Shown here one piece after another: positions 14,175-21,201 of a stretch of DNA of 21,980 bases. Numbering within the stretch: the first letter of the stretch is position 1; each line of letters opens with the position of its first letter. The stretch comes from Chloroflexota bacterium (GTDB lineage Bacteria > Chloroflexota > Limnocylindria > QHBO01), in assembly GCA_013697395.1 (NCBI GenBank), contig JACCWY010000110.1, positions 1-21,980 of the forward strand, in the 5' to 3' direction. Below the pieces are notes generated by a model, which saw only the letters and a program-made list of their open reading frames with translations, was not told where the DNA came from and searched no databases. Both the position numbers and the translations under genes were made by a program.

Positions 14175-14180
14175 ATCATA
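14175..14180 (-). promoter_or_regulatory. -10 element for the HNH/CCA-adding unit
   Basis: TATGAT on the minus strand (5 of 6 to consensus), with a predicted leader of about 15 nt that contains the AGGAAAGG ribosome site. No good -35 was found at 16-18 bp. Confidence 0.45.
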
Positions 14181-14286
14181 CCAACGAAACCCGATCGTGC
14201 CTGCGGTCCCGACCTGCCCGAGGCAGCTCGCTCGGGTTGGCACACGGCCGCCTTGCACCGCGGTGGGCCATCGAGCACGCCACGAG

Positions 14287-14292
14287 TAGAAT
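14287..14292 (+). promoter_or_regulatory. -10 element for the pdxS operon
   Basis: TAGAAT (5 of 6) lies 58 bp before the pdxS ATG at 14351. The expected -35 window does not contain a good match, so the promoter is tentative. The rest of the 197-bp divergent region shows nothing else I can support. Confidence 0.4.
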
Positions 14293-14350
14293 GGAGCGTC
14301 GAATCCCCGGCGCCGCGAGGCGTCGCATCGGTCCGAGCACAGGAACACGC

Positions 14351-15241
14351 ATGACCACGATTGAACGATCAACCTGGGCCACCAAGGTCGGCCTCGCCCG
14401 CATGCTTGCCGGCGGGGTGATCATGGACGTCGTCACCGCCGACCAGGCGCGCGTCGCCGAGGAGGCCGGCGCGGTCGCGGTCATGGCGCTTGAGCGCGTG
14501 CCGTCGGACATCCGAAAGTTCGGCGGGGTGGCGCGCATGAGCGACCCGCAGCTGATCAACGAGATCAAGGCGGCGGTCAGCATCCCGGTCATGGCGAAAT
14601 GCCGGATCGGCCACTTCGCGGAGGCCCAGATCCTCGAGTCGCTCGAGGTCGACTACATCGACGAGTCCGAGGTGCTCACGCCGGCCGACGAGGAGCATCA
14701 CATCGACAAGCACAACTTCAAGGTGCCGTTCGTCTGCGGCTGTCGCGACCTGGGCGAGGCGCTGCGACGCATCGGCGAGGGAGCAGCCATGATCCGCACG
14801 AAGGGCGAGGCGGGCACCGGCGACATCGTCGAGGCGGTGCGGCACATGCGCGCCGTGCAGAAGGGGATCCGCCAGCTGCAGACGATGCGCAGCGACGAGC
14901 TGTTCGCGGCGGCCAAGGAGCTCCGCGCACCCTACGACGTCGTCAAGGCGACGGCCGAGGCGGGCGCGCTGCCCGTCCCGAACTTCAGCGCCGGCGGCGT
15001 CGCCACACCGGCCGACGCCAGCCTGATGCGGCAGCTCGGCGCGGAGGCCGTCTTCGTGGGCAGCGGCATCTTCAAGAGCGAGCATCCCGAGCGCTATGCC
15101 GCCGCCATCGTCAAGGCGGCCACGCACTACGACAATCCCGAGATCCTGGCCGAGGTGAGCGCCGGCCTGGGTGAGCCGATGCGGGGCATCTCGCTCGGCG
15201 AGATCCCGCCCGAGGAGCGGCTCGCCGCCCGCGGCTGGTAG
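14351..15241 (+). CDS. pdxS: Pyridoxal 5'-phosphate synthase subunit PdxS
   Basis: A 296-residue TIM-barrel synthase that makes pyridoxal 5'-phosphate from ribose 5-phosphate, glyceraldehyde 3-phosphate and ammonia (the DXP-independent route). It forms a dodecamer that binds PdxT. Catalytic residues are all visible: Asp26 in GGVIMDV, the first lysine in PVMAKCRIGHF (78-88), and the second lysine in MIRTKGEAGTGD. The phosphate-binding GSGIFKSEHPERYA stretch near the end is also intact. Length and sequence are typical throughout. The ATG at 14351 has only a weak purine-rich site (AGGAAC) upstream. It is the first gene of a six-gene plus-strand unit; pdxT starts 13 bp after its stop. Confidence 0.98.
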   Translation: MTTIERSTWATKVGLARMLAGGVIMDVVTADQARVAEEAGAVAVMALERVPSDIRKFGGVARMSDPQLINEIKAAVSIPVMAKCRIGHFAEAQILESLEVDYIDESEVLTPADEEHHIDKHNFKVPFVCGCRDLGEALRRIGEGAAMIRTKGEAGTGDIVEAVRHMRAVQKGIRQLQTMRSDELFAAAKELRAPYDVVKATAEAGALPVPNFSAGGVATPADASLMRQLGAEAVFVGSGIFKSEHPERYAAAIVKAATHYDNPEILAEVSAGLGEPMRGISLGEIPPEERLAARGW

Positions 15242-15254
15242 CGCCGGAGCACCA

Positions 15255-15866
15255 GTGACCAGCGAGGGTCGTGCGCCGCGTGTTGGCGTGCTCGCCGTCC
15301 AGGGCGCGGTTCGCGAGCACGTCAACGCCATTCGCGAGATCGATGCCGAGCCGGTCGAGGTGCGGCTGCCGCGCGACCTCGTCGACCTCGACGCCCTGAT
15401 CCTGCCCGGCGGCGAATCGACCACGATGCGCAAGCTCATCGACGCCTACGGCCTGCGCGAGCCGATCCTGTCGCTGGCTCGTGGCGGCGCCCCGCTGCTC
15501 GGAACCTGCGCCGGCATGATCCTGCTGGCCGATCGCCTGGCCGATGGCGAGGCGCCGTACTTCGGCCTGCTCGACCTCGAGGTCCGGCGCAACGGCTATG
15601 GGCGCCAGCTCGACAGCTTCGAGACCGACCTCGACGCGCCCGGGCTCGGGGGCCAGCCGCTCCACGGCGTCTTCATCCGCGCGCCGGTCGTGTCGGACCT
15701 GGGTCCGGACGTCGAGGTCCTCGCCCGCGATCCGGACGGCATGCCGGTCGCGGTGCGCCAGGGCCGCGTGATGGCGACCGCCTTCCATCCGGAGCTGACC
15801 GGCGACCGGCGCATGCACCGGCTGCTCGTGTCGCTGATCGGTCGGGGCGCGGGGCGTTCCGCGTGA
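15255..15866 (+). CDS. pdxT: Pyridoxal 5'-phosphate synthase glutaminase subunit PdxT
   Basis: A 203-residue class I glutaminase that hydrolyses glutamine and channels ammonia to PdxS. The GVLAVQGAVREH opening (11-22), the ALILPGGESTTM block (47-58), the nucleophile Cys85 in LLGTCAGM, and the His178/Glu180 pair in AFHPELTGD complete the triad. The start is a GTG at 15255 with GGAG six bases upstream. Its stop overlaps the next gene as GTGA, indicating coupled translation. Confidence 0.97.
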   Translation: MTSEGRAPRVGVLAVQGAVREHVNAIREIDAEPVEVRLPRDLVDLDALILPGGESTTMRKLIDAYGLREPILSLARGGAPLLGTCAGMILLADRLADGEAPYFGLLDLEVRRNGYGRQLDSFETDLDAPGLGGQPLHGVFIRAPVVSDLGPDVEVLARDPDGMPVAVRQGRVMATAFHPELTGDRRMHRLLVSLIGRGAGRSA

Positions 15867-16912
15867 TCGAGGTCGAGCGCACGATTCGCGCGGCGCGCCT
15901 CACCGATCGCCAGGCGCTGACCGACCTGTCCCGCCGGGTCCACGCCGCGTCGGACGCGCACCGCCGCAGCCTGGGCGTCCCGGCTCCAACCGCCGAGTCG
16001 CCGCGTATCAGCCTGTCGACCCTGATTCCTTCCTGGCTGCCGCTCCGGGCGCCATCGGTCCACCTGGTGGCGGAGGTGCACGGCGAGATCGTCGGGTCGT
16101 GCCGCGCCATCGAGGAGCCGCACCGCGACGACTGGGTGATCACCGAGCTGGATGCGGCCGACGGGCCGATGGCGGCCGAGGTCCGCTACTACCTGCTCGG
16201 CGCGCTCGTCGAGGAGGGCGCCCGCCACGAGGTGGCGCGCTTCCACGCCGCCTGTGCCGACGTCCGGGAGAATCTCGAGCTGTTCGGGCAGTCCAGCTTC
16301 ATGGCGTACGCGCAGGAGGAGATCTGGTGGCGGCCGCCGGAGCCGGCACACGGGCCCAGGTCGTGGGTGCGATCGATCATCAGCCGCGACGGCCGCAAGC
16401 GGCGAGCGGATGAGGAGGGGGAGCTCCGGCCGGCGGGTGCGCCCGACGCGTGGCATCTGTTCGACCTGTGGTCCCACGCGACGCCGCCGGCCATCGCGCG
16501 GCTCGAGGGCTACGGCGCAGCCGACTGGGAGTCGGTCGGGCACGAGGGGATCGTGCCACGCTCGGCGCTCAACCCGATCCTGCATTTCAGCGAGATCGAG
16601 GCCTGGCTCATGCCCGCCGAGCAGCGGGCGGGTGGCTTCGCACAGCACGGCGCCTGCCGTTCGGGCCCGCACTACCTTCGCTTCCTGGTGCGCGACGGGA
16701 CCGACGGCGCGCGGTTCCTGCGCCTGGTGCTCGGGCGCATCGGCGGTGACGCCACCGCTGCAGGCATCCTAGCTCCGGTGCGAACATACGAGTCGGCGGG
16801 CACGCGCGCCGCAGAGGCAGTCGGCTTCGAGCCGATCGGACGCGTGACGCTTCTCGTGCGCGAGGTGCGCGCACAGGTCCGGCAGCCGGCGATGGTTCCG
16901 GCGACCCGCTGA
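15863..16912 (+). CDS. GNAT-like acetyltransferase family protein of unknown substrate
   Basis: A 349-residue protein. Residues about 8-165 look like an N-terminal GNAT-type fold: an IRAARLTDRQALTDLSRRVH opening, a VHLVAEVHGEIVGSCRAIEE strand-turn-strand, a helix with VEEGARHEVARFHAACAD, and an LELFGQSSFMAYAQEEIWW ending. Residues about 190-335 may be a second, degenerate copy, ending in TRAAEAVGFEPIGRVTLLVREVR, the usual GNAT (AAE.xGF) close. No classic Q/RxxGxG/A acetyl-CoA loop is obvious in either half, so catalysis is uncertain. The GTG start overlaps the pdxT stop by 4 bp. The next gene follows after 23 bp. Proteins of this shape are common as unassigned neighbours in Chloroflexota; the substrate is unknown. 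Confidence 0.65.
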   Translation: MIEVERTIRAARLTDRQALTDLSRRVHAASDAHRRSLGVPAPTAESPRISLSTLIPSWLPLRAPSVHLVAEVHGEIVGSCRAIEEPHRDDWVITELDAADGPMAAEVRYYLLGALVEEGARHEVARFHAACADVRENLELFGQSSFMAYAQEEIWWRPPEPAHGPRSWVRSIISRDGRKRRADEEGELRPAGAPDAWHLFDLWSHATPPAIARLEGYGAADWESVGHEGIVPRSALNPILHFSEIEAWLMPAEQRAGGFAQHGACRSGPHYLRFLVRDGTDGARFLRLVLGRIGGDATAAGILAPVRTYESAGTRAAEAVGFEPIGRVTLLVREVRAQVRQPAMVPATR

Positions 16913-16935
16913 CGACGCAGGAGGGCGAATCGACC

Positions 16936-18750
16936 GTGGCGCGACGCGAGACGACCGACGACCTCGATGCCCTGATGGAGGCGCTGCCGCCGGAGATCTG
17001 TGATCGCCTGCGCGGGCTGGCGAATCGCACGGACCTGCTGGAGGTGGTCATGGACCTCGGCCGCCGGCCGCAGGCACGCTTCACCACCGGCGAGGAGGAC
17101 CTGCTCGATCGGGAGATCACCGACGCCGACATCGCCCACGTCATCGATCACATCGGCGTCTTCGGCGACGACAACCGGGCCGGGATCGAGCGCACGCTCC
17201 ACCGGATCAGCGCCATCCGCAACCGCTCAGGCAAGGTCGTCGGGCTGACCTGTCGCATCGGGCGCGCGGTCTTCGGCACCATCGACATCATCCGTGACAT
17301 CACCGAGTCCGGACACTCGATCCTCATCCTCGGCCGGCCCGGCGTCGGCAAGACGACGATGCTGCGCGAGGTGGCACGGGTCCTGGCCGACGACCTCGGC
17401 AAGCGCGTGGTGGTGGTCGATACGTCGAACGAGATCGCCGGCGACGGGGACATCCCGCATCCGGGCATCGGCGACGCGCGCCGCATGCAGGTCCGCACGC
17501 CGACCGAGCAGCACGCGGTCATGATCGAGGCGGTCGAGAATCACATGCCCGAGGTCATCGTCATCGACGAGATCGGGACCGAGCTCGAGGCCGGCGCCGC
17601 GCGGACGATCGCGGAGCGCGGCGTTCAGCTCGTCGGCACCGCGCATGGCAACACCCTCGACAACCTGATGCTCAATCCGACGCTGTCGGACCTCGTCGGC
17701 GGCATTCAGCCGGTGACGCTCGGTGACGAGGAGGCGCGCCGGCGCGGGACGCAGAAGACGGTCCTGGAGCGCAAGGCGCCGCCCACCTTCGACGTCCTGG
17801 TCGAGATCGTGGAGCGTGACAATGTCATCGTCCACCGCAACGTGGCGGAGACGGTCGACGCCATCCTCCGCGGCCACATGGTCCCGCCCGAGGCGCGCTA
17901 CCGCGACGATGCGGGCGAGCTGAAGGCCATGACGAAGTACGACTACCGGCTCAGCGAGACGCCGTCGGGCACTCCCGCCTTTGCCCCGCTCGAGCCCGCC
18001 GGCGGGTTCGGCGCGTTCAGCCGCGGAGGGCGCTCGGGAGGCGGATCCGGTGGTGGCCGATACGAGCGTGGCAGCCTTCGACCGCTTCCCGGGGGAGGCG
18101 GCGGCGAGACGAGTGGCCGCGGACGCACGCTACCCGGTGAGCGAATCTCCAGCGCCGCCCCGCTTTCGGAGCGCGATGCGCGCCGCGAGCTGGAGCGCGC
18201 CCTGTCGGAGATGGATGACGAGGCATCGGTCGACCGTCCCATCGGCGCGCAGCTCGCTCCACCCGACCGCGCGCGGTCGCATCGGCCGATGAGCGTGTTC
18301 GCATTCGGCGTCAGCCGCAAGCGCCTGGAGCAGGCGGTGCGCGAGCTGGGCGTGCCGGTCACCGTGGCCCGCGAGCTCGACGAGGCCGACGCAGTCGTCA
18401 CCCTGCGCAACTACTACCGCCGCAAGCCGGCGGCGCTGCGCGACGCCGAGTCGCACGGCGTGCCGATCTACGTGCTCAAGACGAACACGATCCTGCAGAT
18501 GGAGAACATGCTCGCCTCGCTGTTCGACCTGGAGGCCAACCCGCAGGAGGCGGCGATCCGTGAGACGGCCGAGGCGATCGGCCTGGTGCAGGCCTCCGGG
18601 CGACCGGTGGAGCTCGCGCCACAGAACGCCTACGTGCGACGGCTCCAGCACCAGATGGCAGAGAAGAACGCTCTCATGTCGCGCTCGCGCGGCTCGGAGC
18701 CGAACCGCCGCGTCGAGCTCGTCCCCGACGAAGGCGGCTCCTGGCGGTGA
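16936..18750 (+). CDS. SpoIIIAA/Ycf45-like AAA ATPase with C-terminal R3H domain
   Basis: A 604-residue protein. Residues about 10-100 form the N-terminal helical domain. About 108-320 is a RecA/secretion-type ATPase with Walker A GRPGVGKT (133-140), the VVVDTSNEIAGDGDIPHPGIG block (159-179), Walker B VIVIDEIG (207-214) and VGTAHGNTLDNLM (233-245), as in SpoIIIAA and plastid/cyanobacterial Ycf45. A Gly/Arg/Ser-rich linker spans about 350-400. A C-terminal domain (about 445-530) precedes an R3H module with the RxxxH motif at 568-572 and a PNRRVELVP end, which usually binds single-stranded nucleic acid. The biological role of this family is not established; sporulation use of SpoIIIAA applies to endospore formers only. 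The start is GTG at 16936 with GAGGG ten bases upstream. Its stop overlaps the next small gene as GTGA. Confidence 0.9.
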   Translation: MARRETTDDLDALMEALPPEICDRLRGLANRTDLLEVVMDLGRRPQARFTTGEEDLLDREITDADIAHVIDHIGVFGDDNRAGIERTLHRISAIRNRSGKVVGLTCRIGRAVFGTIDIIRDITESGHSILILGRPGVGKTTMLREVARVLADDLGKRVVVVDTSNEIAGDGDIPHPGIGDARRMQVRTPTEQHAVMIEAVENHMPEVIVIDEIGTELEAGAARTIAERGVQLVGTAHGNTLDNLMLNPTLSDLVGGIQPVTLGDEEARRRGTQKTVLERKAPPTFDVLVEIVERDNVIVHRNVAETVDAILRGHMVPPEARYRDDAGELKAMTKYDYRLSETPSGTPAFAPLEPAGGFGAFSRGGRSGGGSGGGRYERGSLRPLPGGGGGETSGRGRTLPGERISSAAPLSERDARRELERALSEMDDEASVDRPIGAQLAPPDRARSHRPMSVFAFGVSRKRLEQAVRELGVPVTVARELDEADAVVTLRNYYRRKPAALRDAESHGVPIYVLKTNTILQMENMLASLFDLEANPQEAAIRETAEAIGLVQASGRPVELAPQNAYVRRLQHQMAEKNALMSRSRGSEPNRRVELVPDEGGSWR

Positions 18751-18842
18751 CCGGCCGCGCCGGTCGCATCGTGCTGGTCGTGGTCCTGGCGGTGATCGTG
18801 CTCGCGCTGGTCATCACCAGCGTCCTGCCGCCACCGGCGTGA
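18747..18842 (+). CDS. 31-residue single-pass membrane microprotein
   Basis: An open frame from GTG (18747) to TGA (18842). After a short basic N-terminus (VTGRAGR), residues 8-27 are almost entirely Val, Ile, Leu and Ala, an ideal single membrane segment, followed by PPPA. It overlaps the upstream ATPase stop (GTGA, 18747-18750) and the downstream tmk start (GTGA, 18839-18842). This pattern at both ends matches real coupled genes and explains every base between the two large genes. The positive charges before the segment predict the N-terminus inside. No homologue family is recognised. It may anchor or modulate the AAA-R3H protein, or may serve mainly to couple translation of tmk. It is short enough that automatic annotation would usually miss it. 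Confidence 0.65.
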   Translation: MTGRAGRIVLVVVLAVIVLALVITSVLPPPA

Positions 18843-19495
18843 ACGACGAGTCGTCGGGGCACGGCCGGTTCATCACCCTCGAGGGCCCGGAGGGAAGCGG
18901 CAAGACGACCGCGGCCCGCCACCTGGCGCGGTGGGTCCGCGACCGGGGCATCGCCACGGTCCTGACGCAGGAGCCCGGGGGCACGCCGCTGGGCGAGGAG
19001 ATTCGGCGCATCGTGCTGCACATGCGCGGCATGAGCGACGACCTCGACCCGCGCGCCGACGCGCTGCTGTATGCAGCCGCCCGCGCCCAGCATGTCGCCC
19101 GTGTCATTCGGCCCGCGCTCGAGCGCGGCGAGTGGGTCGTCTGCGCTCGCTACCTGGACTCCTCGCTCGCCTACCAGGGTGCCGGCTACGGCAACGACCC
19201 CGACGAGATGCGCAGGCTGCAAGCGTTCGCGACGTACGGGCGCCGGCCTGACCTCACGCTGCTGCTGGACCTGCCGGTCGCTGTCGGGCTCGAACGCACC
19301 CGCCGCCGCGCCGAGTGGAACCGCTTCGAGGACACCGAGACCGCCGCCTTCTTCGAGCGCGTGCGCAGCGCATACCTGGCCCTGGCCGCCGCGGAGCCCG
19401 ACCGGTTCGAGATCGTCGACGCGTCCGGGTCAGTGGAGGAGGCGGACCTGGCGATCCGCGCCATCATCGAGCCGACGCTGGCCAGCTGGTCCTGA
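18839..19495 (+). CDS. tmk: Thymidylate kinase
   Basis: A 218-residue kinase that converts dTMP to dTDP using ATP, needed for DNA synthesis. The P-loop is GPEGSGKTT (16-24), followed by TQEPGGTPLGEEIR (43-56), the dTMP-binding RYLDSSLAYQGAGYG (104-118), and the late RRAEWNRFEDTETAAFFERVRSAYL lid region (156-180). The DRX motif normally reads D-R-Y/H/F; here it is Ala103-Arg104-Tyr105, with the Asp absent. Length matches the bacterial family. The GTG start overlaps the microprotein stop by 4 bp, so it is the last gene of the pdxS unit. No ribosome site of its own is evident, which fits coupling. Confidence 0.95.
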   Translation: MNDESSGHGRFITLEGPEGSGKTTAARHLARWVRDRGIATVLTQEPGGTPLGEEIRRIVLHMRGMSDDLDPRADALLYAAARAQHVARVIRPALERGEWVVCARYLDSSLAYQGAGYGNDPDEMRRLQAFATYGRRPDLTLLLDLPVAVGLERTRRRAEWNRFEDTETAAFFERVRSAYLALAAAEPDRFEIVDASGSVEEADLAIRAIIEPTLASWS

Positions 19496-19548
19496 CAGGC
19501 TCTTCGCATCGGGCGTTGACGGCGCAACGCTGTCAGATGGCACCCGTG

Positions 19549-19656
19549 GTGCCGTTAGCCGGGAAGATGGATGCGTCGGCGGGCGTCGCGATCGATGCCA
19601 CGCTCAACCGAGCCGCCGGTAGCGCTGGTGCCTGCGCACTCGGTGCCTAACGGCAC
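19549..19656. repeat. 108-bp MITE-like element with 12-bp inverted ends
   Basis: GTGCCGTTAGCC at 19549-19560 is matched, in reverse complement, by the end 19645-19656 (11 of 12 bases). The 84 bp between the ends encode nothing recognisable. The layout resembles a miniature inverted-repeat element, or a long-armed two-hairpin terminator, lying between convergent genes. Without seeing other copies in the genome it cannot be told which. Confidence 0.45.
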
Positions 19657-19671
19657 TGGTGGTGCCGAGTG
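19637..19671. terminator. Probable bidirectional terminator
   Basis: An 11-bp stem (CACTCGGTGCC, 19637-19647, with GGTGCCGAGTG, 19661-19671; two G-U or mismatch pairs depending on strand) with a 13-nt loop, about 140 bp after tmk and 60 bp after the cyclase stop. No strong U-tract is present on either side. Confidence 0.5.
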
Positions 19672-19729
19672 ACGCTTGGCCGAGCCCCTCCGCGCCATCG
19701 TCGCGCCACCGGCCGCCGCTCAGTCACCG

Positions 19730-20980
19730 TCAAGGAGCGAGGAAGCGGCCGACGTCTTCCCACCAGTCGAGCAGCGCGGTCATGTCGCGATCATCGCGCA
19801 AAGCCCTGGCGAACAGCCGGCTGTCGTCGTATGCCCAGAGCAGCACGGCGTCGCCAGTCTCCGATTCATAGCAGACCAGCGTTCCGCTGATGTCGCCGAA
19901 GGTCCACGTCTCGATGGCCGGGCGTCCCTCGCGGCAGGTGCCCGGCGATGCGCCCACCAGCCCACCATGCGCCGCGATGGCGATGCCGGCGGGGTCGGGG
20001 TTGGGGACGGGCACTGGCGCCGTCAGCTCCCACAACGAGAGACGATCCGGCGCCGAGATACCGCCGAGATCGCACTCGATGCTTCCGGCCGACGGCGCGC
20101 GATGGACCACCGTGGGCTCGCCCGGAATTCGTTCCACCCCCAGCACCGGACTGTCCCCCGGATCAGCGCGCTGGCAGCGGTCGCGGTCGCCCGCCGCAAG
20201 CAGCTCTAGGAGGCGGGTCTCGGCGGCGCTCGGAAACGCTGCATCGCCGCTGGGCGAGGGCGCGGATGATGCCGACACCGCTGCCGTGGTCGTGCCCATT
20301 GCGGGGGAGGCGCTCGAGCCGGGCCCACCCGCGCTTTCGCGAACGAGCGCGCCGCCGATGAGCGCGATGGCCACGATCAACAGCGGGATCGCCAGCGCCG
20401 CCGCGGCGATCGGCCACCTTCCGACCACCCGGGGCCAGCGGGAAGTGACGACGACGTGGCCGGGTGGCATGACCCGGTAGAGGCCGATCGGCTCCGAGAT
20501 GCCCTTGAGCCGCCTGCGGCCGCGCGGCACGAAAGTGACGTCGAGGTAGGTGCGGGTCAGCGCGCGGACGGCATCGGTGACGAGCAGCTCGCCGGCTCTG
20601 GCCTGGGCGCAGACGCGCGCCGCAACGTTGACCGCCGACCCGACGTAGCCCTCCTCGGTGGCGACCGTCTCGCCGGCATGGACCCCGATGCCGACCGGGA
20701 TCGGCCCACCGGCAGCTGCCTGGCTCTCGGCGGCACCCACCAGGATCCGGAGCCCGCAGTTGACCGCCGCGCTCGGCGAGCCGAAGACGACGTAGAAGCT
20801 GTCGCCCTCGGTCTTGATCTCGGCACCGGCGAACTCTGCGACCGCCTGGCGCACGAGGCCGCGATACTCGCGCAGCAGGCCCACGGCGGCATGGTCACCG
20901 TGCGACTCGACCCACGCGGAGTAGTTGCGCAGGTCGGCGAACAGGAAGCCGCGAGCGACACTTGCTGGCTGGTCGTCCAT
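19730..20980 (-). CDS. Membrane-anchored class III nucleotide cyclase (probable adenylate cyclase)
   Basis: A 416-residue protein. Residues about 10-172 form a class III cyclase domain that would make cAMP (or another cyclic nucleotide) in the cytoplasm. Metal-binding Asp16 lies in FLFADLRNYS and Asp60 in EIKTEGDSFYVVF (54-66); Lys56 fits adenine selection, and catalytic Asn118/Arg122 lie in GSAVNVAARV. One membrane segment covers about 190-213. The C-terminal about 200 residues are extracytoplasmic: a Ser/Ala/Pro-rich linker, then a domain with several cysteines (CQRAD, IECDLGG, GTCREG, LVCYES) and a final WWEDVGRFLAP. Placing the catalytic domain first and the likely sensor last is unusual. 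The start may be ATG 20980 or the adjacent GTG 20983, both after GGAGGG. It is divergent from the c-di-AMP receptor gene. Confidence 0.88.
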   Translation of the reverse strand: MDDQPASVARGFLFADLRNYSAWVESHGDHAAVGLLREYRGLVRQAVAEFAGAEIKTEGDSFYVVFGSPSAAVNCGLRILVGAAESQAAAGGPIPVGIGVHAGETVATEEGYVGSAVNVAARVCAQARAGELLVTDAVRALTRTYLDVTFVPRGRRRLKGISEPIGLYRVMPPGHVVVTSRWPRVVGRWPIAAAALAIPLLIVAIALIGGALVRESAGGPGSSASPAMGTTTAAVSASSAPSPSGDAAFPSAAETRLLELLAAGDRDRCQRADPGDSPVLGVERIPGEPTVVHRAPSAGSIECDLGGISAPDRLSLWELTAPVPVPNPDPAGIAIAAHGGLVGASPGTCREGRPAIETWTFGDISGTLVCYESETGDAVLLWAYDDSRLFARALRDDRDMTALLDWWEDVGRFLAP

Positions 20981-21010
20981 CACGGCGAGGCCCTCCGCGG
21001 ATGTCGCTGG

Positions 21011-21039
21011 AGTTTAGGAGTCGGCAGGCGGAGAGTCCA
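21011..21039 (-). promoter_or_regulatory. Promoter of the cyclase gene
   Basis: On the minus strand TGGACT (21039-21034, 4 of 6) and TAAACT (21016-21011, 4 of 6) are 17 bp apart, placing transcription start near 21004 and the GGAGGG ribosome site in a short leader. Confidence 0.45.
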
Positions 21040-21099
21040 TCGGCATCGGCGCGTGGTCGACCACCGAGCGCGCTCGACAGCACGCCCCCTTGATGAGCG

Positions 21100-21128
21100 C
21101 CGAGGGCTGCGTGGCGGGTGGCCCTCGG
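21100..21128. promoter_or_regulatory. 8-bp hairpin in the cyclase/pstA divergent region
   Basis: CCGAGGGC (21100-21107) pairs perfectly with GCCCTCGG (21121-21128) across a 13-nt loop. It lies about 75 bp before the PII-like gene and could be an operator or a leader structure. A possible -10 (CATACT, 21143-21148) follows it. The remaining divergent sequence shows nothing else. Confidence 0.35.
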
Positions 21129-21201
21129 ACGCTCCCCTGCGCCATACTGGCGGCTGGCCGTCGCCCGCCGTGCCTGGGCTGAATGAAGGAGCCGTCCCGC
21201 C

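Larger units (their letters stand above)
19496..19729. other. Intergenic region between convergent genes with repeated hairpins
   Basis: A 234-bp stretch without a supported gene between the ends of tmk and the convergent cyclase gene. It carries a pair of 15-bp direct repeats (19539-19553 and 19652-19666, 13 of 15 identical, each a small palindrome GGCAC..GTGCC) and the terminal inverted repeats described separately. Outside these I see nothing. Confidence 0.6.

Noticed and set aside
14253..14258. TTGCAC as a -35 for pdxS.
   Set aside because: It is 28 bp from the TAGAAT -10 element, too far for a sigma-70 promoter.
11892..14354. An 820-codon plus-strand open frame across the CCA-adding enzyme and HNH nuclease genes.
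   Set aside because: It is antisense to two genes with complete catalytic motifs, has no recognisable domain, and crosses their boundary.
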